Source: Marsupella aquatica (Eukaryota; Marchantiophyta). From it: a stretch of DNA of 64,000 nucleotides. The DNA lies in assembly GCA_973895155.1 (NCBI GenBank), contig OZ316895.1, positions 23,126,001-23,190,000 of the forward strand. Direction: 5' to 3'. Both the position numbers and the translations under genes were made by a program. The notes beneath the pieces are model-generated. The model was not told where the DNA came from. It searched no databases and worked only from the letters and a program-made list of their open reading frames with translations. Below, one piece after another: positions 44,276-57,400 of this stretch (position 1 is the first letter of the stretch; the number at the start of each line of letters is the position of its first letter).

Positions 44276-46250
44276 CCACTGACTGTACATTCTACTGTCA
44301 CTGTGCATGGTCTCGGAAATTACGTAAGGGATAACGTAAGTCAGAGAATACATACATTCCGTATCAAAAAGAATTGTATGGTATATCGACTCAATTTAAA
44401 AGAGTCATGGTTTCCACAAAGGGGGCTTTACAAGAATGATGGGACAAAACATGATGGGACACTTGTGTTTTATGATGCCCTTATGTGGGACCCTTATGAC
44501 TGGACTAGAAAAGGTGATCAGGCAATTCATTTAATTCTCTTCTTATATAAGTAGTCTGATTACCAGTTCCTTGATCCTAAACAGAGATTAGACAAAATCT
44601 TGCAAACAAATTCACTCCAATAGTAGCCCTGAAAAGTAGGTTTCCATCGCGCTTTATTATTAAGATGAGAAGAGACAGAACAAAAAACTATTAATATATA
44701 CATGGGTCCCTTGTGTTTTATGATGCCTGATTCATGGGTCCAATACACTAACTCAACCAGAAATGGTGGTTAGGCAATTCATCTTACTCGGTCTACTTAT
44801 AGAATGAGATGTAAACAAAGTTCCTTTCAAAACACCATCTCAAGAGGTAGTCCAAGCTTCGGCCAGAATTGCAAATCCACTCCAGTCTATGTACAGTTTT
44901 TTTTTACAAGAGACCTTAGTTCCAATATCATGTAAAGCCAAAATAGACAGGTCACTTGATATGAATGATTCCAATGAAACTGCAAGCAAAATATTGGAAG
45001 TCGCCACAGGCATTCATTTGTTGGCCTGTCAGTCTTGTAAAGTACCCCTACAGAGGGTATTTAGTAACTCTTATAATACAAGGTTGCACCTTTTTATGCA
45101 GTGGTCGTCATTTGAATTATTTTGAAGGGCACAAAAATCAAAGAATCTGACCAAGAGAAAGAATAAACCAAAATTGAATAATATTTAGTGTGAAGTAAAG
45201 AGTGCACGTTTTGGAATCAAGAAATAAAGGGGAATGCCATGGAATGCCAATGCACAATAATCAAATACTTTATGGATAGATACGTAGAATACTATCCATG
45301 CATGGGAAACCATCCATGCATAGACATAGTACTTTCCATACCTAGACATTCATATAAAGTACTCCATGATAATCTATGTCAATTACAAATTAACGCCTAT
45401 AATTTACAGTTTTCCAAGCCAAGTGAAAAAATCAAATATGCAAAGCAAAGCTAAGCTAAGAGAACAAATAAAAATAAAACCACGGCAAAATATGAAGGGA
45501 GCAGAATATTTCTTGATATTCCTCATCACTTTAGCAAGTAAAGTACTTCCTTTTGATGTCATCATTGTATTCTAAAATACACTCTTTTATCTAATACCTC
45601 CAGGCCATTGTCTTATTTGTATTGACCCTGCCCTAATGTACACCTCATGTGCATGCAATGCAAGGAAAGTGTATACACCCATTCCCCTTGGTATTAATAT
45701 AACGAAATCATTTTATAAAAACAAATATACCTGGAAAAATTCAATATATATTTGGATGAGATTAAAAGGGGTTGGGGCCAAACCACTCTTGGCTGGGGTG
45801 ACAGGGTTTAGGGATAGTTACATATATAAAGGGACAACCACATTTGACAACATCAAAAACTATAATAAGGCATTGCGCCTTTTTATTGCCATGGTCGTCA
45901 TTTGAATTTACTGAGCCATTTTGGGTGAAAGAAATTCAATACAGAAAAAAACCAAAGCAATAGAGACCAAAAATGGCCCTCACACCAGCTCCTGAGGTCA
46001 ACTGCCATCTGATCGCGGTGACAACACCGAGCCGAGGCAAGTAAAATATCATGCGGCCAGCCTCTACTATGAGTGGGGACCACCCTACCGCCTTGCTCCG
46101 CATGCCGACCGTAGACTGCCGCATTCTTGCGGTCAACCTCCCACCACCCTCCTTCCCCAACCTGATGACCCGGGCCGGCCCTGCCTTGCTCCACTCCCTC
46201 CCTCTTCCCTTCTCCCTCCCTCTTCCCTTCTCCCCTGCCCGACTACATCT
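44276..46250. other. Intergenic, no supported gene
   Basis: AT-rich DNA with two loose direct-repeat pairs: TTGTGTTTTATGATGCC and GGCAATTCAT at 44465/44705, and GGTCGTCATTTGAATT at about 45103/45893. No frame with family features was found. Confidence 0.5.
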
Positions 46251-46254
46251 TTCA

Positions 46255-46615
46255 CATAACAACTTCTTTGTTGTAATGACATCTTCTTACTTGATGACAT
46301 CGTTTACACAACGACTTCTTTGGCGACACAACTTCTTCTTTTAATGACATCTTTTACATAACAACATCATTGGCAACATGACCCCAGACACGACCTCTAT
46401 TTTCTTAATGACATCTTGGGCCAACACGACATCTGTTGTCTTAACGACATCTTGGCCAATACGATTTATTTTTTCTCAATAACGTCTTGCCAAACAGGAC
46501 ATCTTTTTTTTCAACAACATCTTGGCTGACACGACATATTTTTTCTCAATGACATCTTGGCCAACACGACAGCTGTTTTCTCAATGACGTCTTGGCCGAC
46601 ATGACATCTTTTGTG
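46255..46615. repeat. Degenerate tandem repeat, about 38-bp unit
   Basis: Eight or more units vary on AATGACATCTTGGCCAACAC and GACATCTTTTTTCTC. The units are too diverged for a coding role and all in one orientation. The array lies shortly upstream of the LTR element at 47157. Confidence 0.8.
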
Positions 46616-47151
46616 CAATGCACGAGTATTGAGCTAGTACCTGTGTAAATGAAAACTTCAGAGTAGGTAAACTAGGTCCATGACCAAAATTTGAAGCAAA
46701 CATTTTTTCTATAGTTTGTGTCCTCCAGATCCTCTATTCTTTTCTATTTCAAAATATGATCATAGTATGTTTAATGGTACCCTGAGATATAAATTAGAGT
46801 TTCACCACTATTATTTTGCTTCATTGGAAGGAGACGGGAAGCAGTTATGGTATCTACCACCTGTTCATTTCATTCAGTCAATGAATTAAGTTTAGTTTCT
46901 ATTTATAATTATTCAATCCCCCAAAGTCCAAAAATACCAGCCCTGGGGACATCCCGTTTACTATACATAGTCTGTAACTTTTGTGCAGGTGACAGACGGG
47001 GTGACAGAGCATTCCTATGTATCTCTAACATGGTATCACTCAAATATGTATGCACTGAAATTCATACTCTACGTGCTCTAATTACCCATCCTGGAACGTA
47101 AAATAAAGGTGATTGCAATAAAAAAAAAACCTTGCAACGTTAACAAAATTT
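46616..47151. other. Intergenic, no supported gene
   Basis: No convincing frame or structure between the tandem array and the target duplication of the LTR element. Confidence 0.5.
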
Positions 47152-47156
47152 CCTTG

Positions 47157-47300
47157 TGTTATACCCTAACTAGACTCCATGGTTACCTTAACCATAGTTA
47201 CCGTATAGGATAACTCGGACGGAGACTATATATAGAGATGCACCCATTCATTCTATAGAGAGAGGAATCTCATTATCATTTCCCGCATCATTCCTCAACA
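47157..47300 (+). repeat. 5' LTR
   Basis: 144 bp, TG...CA ends, including a TATATATAGAGATG segment that may be the promoter TATA box. No difference from the 3' LTR was found on base-by-base reading. Confidence 0.93.
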
Positions 47301-49955
47301 CGTGTGTGAAGATCGTGTGTGAAGATCAACCATCTTGGCTTTGGTTGTGAACGTACGGGAGATGGCATCCAGCGAAAGAAACGAGACATCGTTGTGGGGT
47401 CTAGATCTGATAGCATTTTCTGAATCCTAAATATGGAATGTTGTGCTTGTCCAAGAATGAGCCTGAGAAGCTGATCGCAATCAAAGAATGAGCCAAAGCG
47501 ACAAGTGAGATTTCAAGAGACACACATGAGTGACTTAAACATGCAACATTCGATCTCAAAATACTCGAGAAAAACTCGAACACCAGATAAGTGCAACCCT
47601 CATTAAATGCACAGTATAGTAAAGAGTTTCTGAAATACAAATGCTTGGGTGCACTTATCCAAAGACAAGAGAATCCCATGTGTTTCAGTGCAAAATCTTC
47701 ATTTTTGAAAAACTATCCATATATGCACATATTAACAAAGAAAATCTTGTTGACAACGGATGTTTTGCACTTATGGATAAACAAATGAAATGGAAAATGA
47801 TAAGTGCACATTGCAAATTACACAGCAATTTACACAATTTACAAATGTAAACACATCAACTGGTTTAGGGAAATTACATGTCACTTGTTGAATTTGCATA
47901 CATTAACATGCCTTACATGTGCAACACATGCTTTACATGCATTTGACATATTTACATGTCATACCACCCTTACTTGACTTTGCACATTGGAAATAATGGT
48001 TTTATACCAAATACCTCTACTTTCCATTTACAAAGTGGTTGTTACACCCATTTCAATCACAAAATGGTTTTTACACCATTTACACCCCTAGTTTACACCT
48101 AATGATACCATTCTAGATTATACCTCATGACACCAGTTTACACTGGTGTATGTCTTACCATTGTATAATCTCATGCTTTACATTGGGTTTATACTTGTTT
48201 ACACTGGTTACACCAGATTACACTTGCTTATAGCATTTACACTGGTTTACACCAATTTACACCATCAGGGGGAGTAAACTTTGGTCCATACACTTTTTGT
48301 GTGTAAATTGACCATTTACAACTTTTACACCAATTGACATGGGTTTACACCCATTTACACCCTACATTAGGGCAATATCTTACTTAAGGGTCTTATCCTC
48401 ATGGTCTTTACACCATAAACAACTCAAACGAGAACTTTTATAGCCATTGTTCGGTGGGATGATAGTTTTTAAGTATGGAACTAATACCATACCTTTAACC
48501 ATGTTCTATGACCTAGTTTTTGAGGTATTTTGGTAAGGTATAGATTTTCTGAGATCCAGTGATCGATGGCAGATATGTTTCTCACGAAAGATCCAGAATA
48601 ATCTAAGGTACAGTACTTCATATTAGTTTCATGACCTTAGTTTCCGGCCATATCCAAAAGCGGATAATCAATAACCCTTTAGGGGTCTAACTGCAAATAT
48701 TTAGAAACCCGAAGTAAACTCAAATCAGAATGAGTAATGAGGAGTATATGGGCAAACCCCATAACTTTATCCGGTCCAACTTAATTCTAGCTTTCAACTA
48801 TAATATATGCATAAAATGCATATTTAGGGGGAGAAAGTTTATTTTCTCAAACCCCAATCACACTTGATTTACCCACTACGAGTACATTTTGGTACTTGGT
48901 CATTTTAAAGTGGAATCTTTTGACTATCACTAACTCTAAACTATTTTTATGCGGAGTTGTTTGACGTTTATGAATATCACTTTACCTCTGCAAGATAGCA
49001 AATCATTTTGAGCTAGCATTTTTCTGTGCTATGACACACATGGACGTTCGACTGAATGTTTGGATTCCACAAGGTTATTTGTGAAGTTATATTGACTTGA
49101 CACCTTTTGTCAAAATATGAGAACTGCAGACGTGCAGGGCAGACGTGCCATATTATACACACACCCGCTGGTGTTGTGAATGCACACCCTTTGGTGCTGC
49201 AGATTATTTTTCACATAAAAACTATTTGATACTACATGTTTTTGAAATCTAAGATTGAGAGATTTCTTTGTGTGTCGACTACACACGCTTCCGAATTGTG
49301 CATTTTGCACAAGAACCCTCTATTTAAGAATCTAATTAGGAGTCCTTGAACTCTAAGGGAGAGTTTCGATATTTGAGTTTTACGAGAATAATATATTCCT
49401 CGAAACCTTGTTTTGAGGGGGAGATTATATTTTTTGGAGTTTTTACATCCCATACTTTACGCACTCAGTTGCGCGAGATGACATTATTTATTATTATACT
49501 TTACACTTTGCGCAGATGAGCCACAAACAAGTGATTTTATGATAATAACTTAATTACTAATCATTTTTTCATATATGTTTTAATTTGTATTCGATGCGAG
49601 GATGTATGTACGGATGTATGCGCGATGGTGAGCGATTTGGAGACATGTCGCATTGTTGTTGAGTCGTTGAGCATACGACAACTTGTTCATTTTGATGGAG
49701 TGGAGTTGTTGCTGTTAACTCCACATACCACCGAATTCACTTGAGGACCGACAGGGCTATACTCTTTTTCCTTTAGAGCCAAGATATTTTTTTTCTTCTC
49801 TGTTACCCTGATAGAGTTTTTTTTAGAGCTGTTAAAGGTTTTAACGAGGCAGTACCTTCCTCATTTGTACTCAAACCATGCCATGTTTATAAGCATGATA
49901 ATCTAGTTAGAAGACTTTTTGTCTACATAGTTATCACTATATAGCCAAGGGGGAG

Positions 49956-50099
49956 TGTTATACCCTAACTAGACTCCATGGTTACCTTAACCATAGTTAC
50001 CGTATAGGATAACTCGGACGGAGACTATATATAGAGATGCACCCATTCATTCTATAGAGAGAGGAATCTCATTATCATTTCCCGCATCATTCCTCAACA
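49956..50099 (+). repeat. 3' LTR
   Basis: 144 bp, identical to the 5' LTR and preceded by the polypurine tract. Confidence 0.93.
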
Positions 50100-50104
50100 C
50101 CTTG

Positions 50105-50700
50105 TTATTTCTCATTCATATTTTCCCCCTCTCTCTTTTCTATCTGCACCCTCACTTTCAGTTATGTCCTTAGAATCACACTCTAGATAGTAGAGCCAAG
50201 GAGTAGCTTTAATTTGATTGCAAATATATATTTTACTAGCCTGAGTGATTTACCTGTTCCTAGAATAAGTGGTGACCACAAAAAAAGGCCTTTGGAAGAA
50301 AAAGATTCATTATTATTTGCTGTTATCTTAGTTTTTTCCCACCCCCTTCTCTACCTGCACCCTCACTTCCACTCATGTCCTTAGAATCAGCGGTATAGGG
50401 GCTTCACTCTACACAGTAAGCCCACTAAATTGTTTCATTTTGATTGCAATTATATACTTACATGGTTGATTACTTGTTCTGTGAATGTACGAGAGACTCT
50501 GTTTAAAAATGATTCCTTAGTGTTTGGTATTTATCTTTGCCCCATCTCTCTTCTCTATTTTCACGCTAATTTTTAGTTATGTTCTTAGAGTCATGATCTA
50601 GAGATTTTACTCTGCCCCCATCCTTTTTATCTACAGTAGTTGCACACTCAATTTTAGTTATGTTCTTACACTCACGATCTAGAGATTTCACTCCTTACAG
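50105..50700. other. Intergenic with loose repeats
   Basis: No gene. Loosely repeated phrases such as CTACCTGCACCCTCACTT, TATGTYCTTAGARTCA and GATCTAGAGATTTCACTC recur three or four times, suggesting an old, diverged tandem array. Confidence 0.5.
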
Positions 50701-50709
50701 TACGTAGGC

Positions 50710-50885
50710 CCCTGTCCTTAGAGCCTATTGTCTAGAGTGAAGACTCTAGACAATAGGCTCGTGGAATATATAATTATACAGTAGATTTCACTCCATGCAC
50801 AAGGCCCCTGTCCTTAGAGCCTATTGTCTAGAGTCTTCACTCTAGACAATAGGCTCGTGGAATATTTACTTATACAGTAGATAGA
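50710..50885. repeat. Tandem duplication carrying two 40-bp palindromes with opposite loops
   Basis: The 40-bp palindromes at 50721-50760 and 50817-50856 share arms GAGCCTATTGTCTAGAGT and its complement. The 4-base loop is GAAG in the first and CTTC in the second. Flanks (GGCCCCTGTCCTTA before, GTGGAATAT and TATACAGTAGAT after) are repeated in the same orientation. Confidence 0.95.
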
Positions 50886-50979
50886 TTTCTGAAACACTTT
50901 CCAGTGATTGTACACACAGGCTGGTTCTTGAGTCTAGAAGGACCAACCTGTGTGTCCACGGCAGCTTTTCTGTTCAGTT

Positions 50980-51480
50980 GAGGATTTACTTGTACTTGTA
51001 CTTGTTTGTTTGAACTTGTTATTTACACTGTATCCAGTCTAGACTACTATTTATGGCAGCTTTTCAGTTGAGTTGCATATATCGAGGATTTACTTGAACT
51101 TGTTATTTATACAGTATCCAGTTTAGACTATTATTTTTCCCGTTGAGTTGAGAATCTACTTTGAACTAGTTTGTTTGTTTGTTTGTTTGAACTTGTTCTT
51201 TACACTGTATCCAGTGTAGACTATTAGTTATGGCAGCTTTTATGTTGAGTTGCATATATCGAGGATTTACTTGAACTTGTTATTTATACTGTATCCAGTT
51301 TAGACTATTATTTTCCATTGAGTTGATTGAACTTGTTTGTTTTTTTGAACTTGTTCTTTACACTGTATCCAGTGTAGACTAGTATTTGTGGCAGCTTTTC
51401 TGCCCGCTTCTCTGTTGAGTTGCACATATCGAGGATTACTTGAACTTGTTATTTATACTGTATCCAGCTTAGACTATCAT
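50980..51480. repeat. Degenerate tandem repeat, about 90-130 bp units
   Basis: Four to five units include TTTAYACTGTATCCAG, TAGACTA, GGCAGCTTTT, GTTGAGTTGCATATATCGAGG and ATTTACTTGAACTTGTT. Unit length varies by loss of internal parts. No coding signal. Confidence 0.85.
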
Positions 51481-54400
51481 TTTAGACTGCATCCAGTGTA
51501 GTCTATTGTTTTAGACTTTCTCGAGGGCTAGACAGAGGTAGTACGTGGAACCTTTTGCAGTGGAGGGTGTCAGCTGTGGAACTTCTTCTGACCACGGTTA
51601 CTGGCCACAAATTAGCTAGAAGGACGCCGCCATACCACAGTTGGCACTGCCTACCAGAACCTTACAATGTATGCAACAGAGAGATGCAGTGTAAGGTCTA
51701 GGCCAAAATGATCATGGGTACGGCATCTCCAGTACCTGGATCGAGAATAATTATTCCCAACAAAGGTCACCAGGCTCCTGGCTTAGTCCGGTTATACAGT
51801 ACCGGGTAGCACAGGAAATAAATGATTATTATAGTTTTGGACGGGGACTGAGAATGTTTGTGGTGTCCTTGTCCTTGTGAAACTGGGATAATAATGTCAT
51901 GTGCTTTTTAAAAGCATTCTAAGAATGTTGATGTAAATACTCACTTTCGATTTACAGATTTTTTTATGTGAGAGAATGAAAATAGGAGAATAATACTTTG
52001 GCCTTGCATTACTTTCTAGGATGAAACATAAATAATGTTTAGTACAGGATCTGCGCTAACCAGGATGACTGGATAGTAATTACCTACAAATAGGGCATCA
52101 AGGGCCATAATGCCCAGGCAAACAAGAGCTTTGTCTCAAGTTTTGAAGGGCAATTATTACTGCGCATAATTTGTGAGGTTAATACACTTTAATAACAGCC
52201 AAAGAGTTGTTTGATTTTTAGCAAAAGAAGAGGAGAGAAGTTTCACAATGCCTTGATTCCCATTTCTTCACTGAGATATAGTTTGATGGACACTCAAATC
52301 CGCACTCAAAATCAAAAGTGTTACTTGATGGGACCTTGAGTGATCCAGATCCTTGATAGGCTTTAAATCAACATACCCAAGATCTCAAGTCCCATCATCC
52401 TAGCCGTCCAGATCATGTACCTCTTTCTTCACTATAAAACACCAAAAACTCTAAATTGAAAAGTCACGAAGTGCATTAAGTGCGATTGCATTCAATGATC
52501 TGCATGTTACGTAGTAATAACCACTGCAAGGATCATATCATATCAATTGACCATGTCATCAGATCAGCAGTCCCCACACGCCCCTTTACCACATACCAGT
52601 TGTACCAGTCCAGTCCACCACGCTGGTACCACGTACCGCAAGCTGGACTGCAGTACTGCAGTTAAGTACTGCAACGTACTCACTATAGGAGTACTGTCAA
52701 GGTACCGTATATGTTTTGGAGACCACCACTGATCTGGACGGCTGGGATGATGATGATGTAGCAGCTAGAGTTGCAGCAGCACTGAATGGGATTGGAAACA
52801 ACCTTCCAGTTGCAGCACTACCATGCCAAGCCACCGACCATTTAATCTTTCAGATTCTTAATAACCTACCCCCATATTACCAGAATTTTCTAACTAAGGT
52901 GTTTCCCAAAATAATTCGTTTACTACTCTGATCCTATTTGGTGTATGGGTGTATGGGTTAGTATTCATTGACTCAGCAGAGCTAACTAGCTCGACCTCTT
53001 TTCTGATTGGTGCAGGGTCTCTCGCTGCCACATAACGAAGTACCATTTGATACGGGCATAGCTCACCAATCCGCCCCCATCTCCCCCTCCCCGCATGCTT
53101 CTGGCCAAAATTCCATTGCCTACAAGTGCAACAGAACCCTGCTGCAGCATTAAAGAAAACTTTTTTTAAAACAGCATTTTGTGAGAAACACTGCTGGTTT
53201 TTTACTCTGTTTTGTTTGGCTGCACTTGTTGGCCTTGGACATTTTGGGTGGCAGCACAAGGAATGGGCCCGGAGATCCGGTTTGAGATCAATGGATTAAG
53301 CCCACAGCATCAAAGTCAGTGTTTTCATCAAGAGACTTTCAGGGTGTGCATTGTTTTCGGACATTATCAAAGTGGGAAAATAATATTTTTGAGCTTAAGC
53401 TTGGCAAAGATTGTCTCTGAAGCTTGAATGGACTTGCAAAGGTCAGATGGACTTTCTGTGGGCATTGAAGTAGACTGTCTTGGATAACACTTGTTACACT
53501 ACCAACTCAAATGTGACCTGTACACTGACCACTTTGAGTCTATTTTGGTCACTTTGTTTACCTTGTGCTTTGTAACTTACATTGGTAGTTGCTGCTCAGG
53601 CGGTACTTGTTTGCCTTATCACAATTGATCAGTTCCCCTTTTTTACTCCCCTTCATTGGGTTGCTTTGCCTTTGGAATTTTGTCTCCTGGTTTGGCATTT
53701 TTGCCCTTGGGCACTATGTTATATATTTATCAGTCTCTTTGAGAACAAAGTTTAGTGCTGTGCACTGTACTCCGGTGTCCTTGGTTACAGTCTAGTGGGG
53801 TCCTGAATCTGCTGCAACAAAACAATAACAAAAGTTTCCTCAGTTTGCTCATCATGCACAAACTACTCAGGGTGTGCGTCCTTCCCAACTTCAGCAATGC
53901 AGTCAATCCCATTAATTTTTCTTTTCATTTGCGTTCTCCATAGGGATGAGCTCTGGATTCTAATATTTTGGCATGGCATTTATTTCCTTGGATACAAGGT
54001 AACTAATATTCTGCTCACGTCCTCAGTCTGGGAATCAGGATGGCATGTCTACTGTAGTCTAGCTTATATATTTGGTCAGCTTTTAGTGCACTGCCCACTT
54101 ACTTGCATTGCCCCAATTACAACACAATAGAGGAGACTAGAGACAAAAATGAGCTGCACTCAAATGTAATTATAACACAATCAATCTCATTGCATTAACG
54201 AAACTCATGGGACACAACCCCAGATAGACCAATTCTTACTTTTTGGGCAGAGGAGGGTCAGAGGGTGCAGGATAGACAACAGTCTTTGACAAACAACTCT
54301 GATAAATCAATGGAACTTGGATGAACTGTTTTGAGGCGTTTCTTTAACTGCAATAGTGGCTTTCCTTCCCGCTTCCCTTTCTAAAAAGGGTGACACTTTG

Positions 54401-57400
54401 GGTCTCAGAAGCTCTTAGATTCACCTGAGTTGTATAATTGAATATTGTGGTCCATCTTAACATCTTTTTTTTTAAATTCATTGATTGAAACTAGTATAGT
54501 CTTGCCATAAAAGGTCTGGTTGTAACTGAGATGGAAAGCCAGAAAATTTTAATTTATTTTACTTTAAAATCAATGCTAAACCATTGGATGGCCCCCACAG
54601 TTGGGGGCACATCTAGAAGAGAGTGACCAATTCCAAATTTATCTGGCTTTGGACATAATAATTTGAGGTCATTGGATTAAGCCGAGGGGTCTGGCGTGCA
54701 TGCTTGGTTCATGCTCACAGAAAGCCAGGATTTGTAGCAATTTGTGGTTACTTGGAATATGTGCATTCATTTGATAACAATTCTGTTTTAGTCATGGAAC
54801 TTGGGCCAAGTGTCCTGCCAAAATCTGAGTCTAAACGTAATTAAACGTGCATTGTTTCTATCGCTAGCTATCTTAAGGAGCTAATTTGGGAGTGAGGCTA
54901 GCAAGGCGTCAGTCGTTTGGAAATATTTTGACCTGTTAGATATATGTCACTAATATGTAGAAATTTATTATTAAGTTTTAATTTTGTGAGTCAACTCAAT
55001 TAAAAAAATTGGACAGAAAAAAGTCATTGGTCAATAGTAGATTCTTTAATCTAGCCAGGTCAGGTGAATGAGAAGGCTTGGAAACATACAGGTTGACCGA
55101 ATATCTTAGATTTTATAATCTAGCTGTGTCAGGGAAATTAAGATCTAGCTTGACTGAAAAGGAATTGACTACTTGAAATTTTAGATTCATTGATCTAGCA
55201 AGGCAGCTAAATCTAGCAAAAAATCAAACAATTTTGTGTATATGTAGATTAATATATATTAAAATTCAACAAAGAGATTTTTTTCCAACAAAGTAATCTT
55301 TGCCTGATAGAGATGATATCATACATAATTATCCATATTGTATAATTATGCAATACATGAGCAAAGTGACTCAACACCAATTATGCTAATTGTAAACAAA
55401 TATTGATTAATCACCCTACTCATTAAAAGTGTATTTATTTTGTTCACTTTTAGGCCTCTAAATATTCACTTTTTGGTCTCTAAATGTATACTTTTAAAAC
55501 CCAAAAGGTACACTATAATACAATACTCTACACCTAAATGGTCAATTATAAACTTGAAAACACAAAAATGATCTTTACTAGAAGGAGTCTCATCCTAGTT
55601 CATTTACAAAGGATGAACATGGTGATATATCTGATGACCATCACCTTTATTTCTTGCCCAATTGTACACTTTTTGAAAGCCAAATGTACACTTTCTAATA
55701 CCCAAATGTTCAGATTTTGAATAATAATTCACTTTTAATGAATAGATTGATATTATCAATTAACTTGCTAGCTACAGTATCTATTGTAAATAATTGGCTC
55801 AATTTGGTGGTGTTGAATTATAGCTGGCTGTTGTGATCATACTTGTAACTAGCATAGCTTGCCACATTCTAAGTGCATTCTCTCTGTCTGATGTCCTCAC
55901 TCTAGTTTGAGGGTGTTTAAATTACTCATATTGAAGTGTGCTCAATCAGGGCTTTGTGCCATGCCTCATTTTTTGGCCCTCTCAAGTCCCTGGAAAAATA
56001 CTTCACTTTCTCATAAGCTCATTTGATTTGCAACATCTTCAACAAGAAGCCTTAAGTTTAGGCACTCTTGTAAAAAAATTACAAAGACAAAGAAAAAGAA
56101 AGACCAAAAAATGGCCAAAACTACTATATAGTTTTGGACAAAATTATAAAGTAACAATTGAAAATACTAACATGACACTCGTTTCATCACCTACAAGAAT
56201 GATCTTGACTTATTTTCAATAAAAATCCTACCTATATTTTTACTATGCCATTTTTGAGCAGTTTTACCAGAACGTGATTTGTTGAGTGATTTGTATTTTA
56301 ATGAACAATCAAATTACCTTCATAATTCATTAGACTCAAGAGTAGTTCAAAATCATAAAACATCCTCGACAACATCATAGCTTTTCTTATGACTCTCCAC
56401 AAACTCAAAGGCCAACACCTCGGCTATTAAAAAAACGAAACTTATCAAAATTCAAAATCATGTATTCATGAACAAAGGAACTCACTTAATTCCCAATTTC
56501 TAAAGTTCTCATTTTCTATATTTGTAATATCCATGTAACAAACAACACATAAAACTGATGACTCAGTAGCATGCCATCAAACATAATTTTTTGGGGGAAT
56601 GTTGGACTCCTCATGATCAACAACTCGTTCAACCTTGGCCACCCAAAGTGCTTGTAATTCCTTTCCAACTAGAGAAATAACAATGTTGACTTCAAGATAT
56701 GAAAAATCCCCTTCCATGTTCTCCTTCTCTACATCTATTTTTTCCTGGTTCCAACAAGGACCAGCATATATGTCCTAAGTAGGTCCATAAATTCTCTTTG
56801 ATTTCTTCTTCATTCATCAAGAGAATAGTTGGAACTTAGACATTAACAATGGTCTTCTTTTCAAGAGCTTTATATAGGCCGCTAGAAAAGAAATATCAGT
56901 GGCCTTTGATCACTGAGCAAAGGTTTATTGATTTCCTGTTGTTTCTCAAAAAGCCTTGAACCAATTGACTTTCTCTTGTGAAAATAATGTTTGAACTGCA
57001 AAATAATATACCATTTTGATTTTTGTTCAACAATCATCTATCTCACTAAAAGTCACATTTGAAGAAGTAGACAACTTTCGTTGGGTCCTTGTGCCCATGT
57101 CGTCCCGTTTCTTCTCCCTCTTTTTGGAAAATGGCATTTTGGGAGCACAACCTCGAGGACAACCCATACTCTTTTGTTGCTCCTCCTCCCTCAAGAAATT
57201 TATGTCAGCGTCCCTTTCTAAGTAGAGTTGTGGAGAATTTTGCCCCCATTGTGCTCAAATGTGATCTTTGAACTTGTCAAATACAAATTTGTATTGGTGA
57301 CAAAAGGTAATATTTTGTATCATCTCAATAACCAACACCAGATCTGATCCACAAATGGACACATTATGTGTGACAAATTAAAGCACATGATCATTTAATT

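Larger units (their letters stand above)
47157..50099 (+). mobile_element. Young non-autonomous LTR retrotransposon, 2.9 kb
   Basis: Identical 144-bp LTRs (47157-47300 and 49956-50099) begin TGTTATACCC and end CCTCAACA, within TG...CA. They are flanked by the exact 5-bp duplication CCTTG (47152-47156 and 50100-50104). A polypurine tract AAGGGGGAG lies directly before the 3' LTR, giving plus orientation. The 2.65-kb interior has no reverse transcriptase, integrase or protease frame. A short ATG frame at 47362 (MASSERNETSLWG) is the only gag-like hint and stops quickly. From about 47840 to 48370 the interior is dominated by TTTACACC-type repetition. No standard methionine-tRNA primer site follows the 5' LTR. 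Size and lack of pol suggest a LARD/TRIM-type element moved by a partner elsewhere. Confidence 0.93.

Noticed and set aside
52716-52931. Possible copia gag fragment (ILNNLPPYYQNFLT)
   Set aside because: Similarity covers fewer than 20 residues and no zinc knuckle, protease or LTR was found around it.
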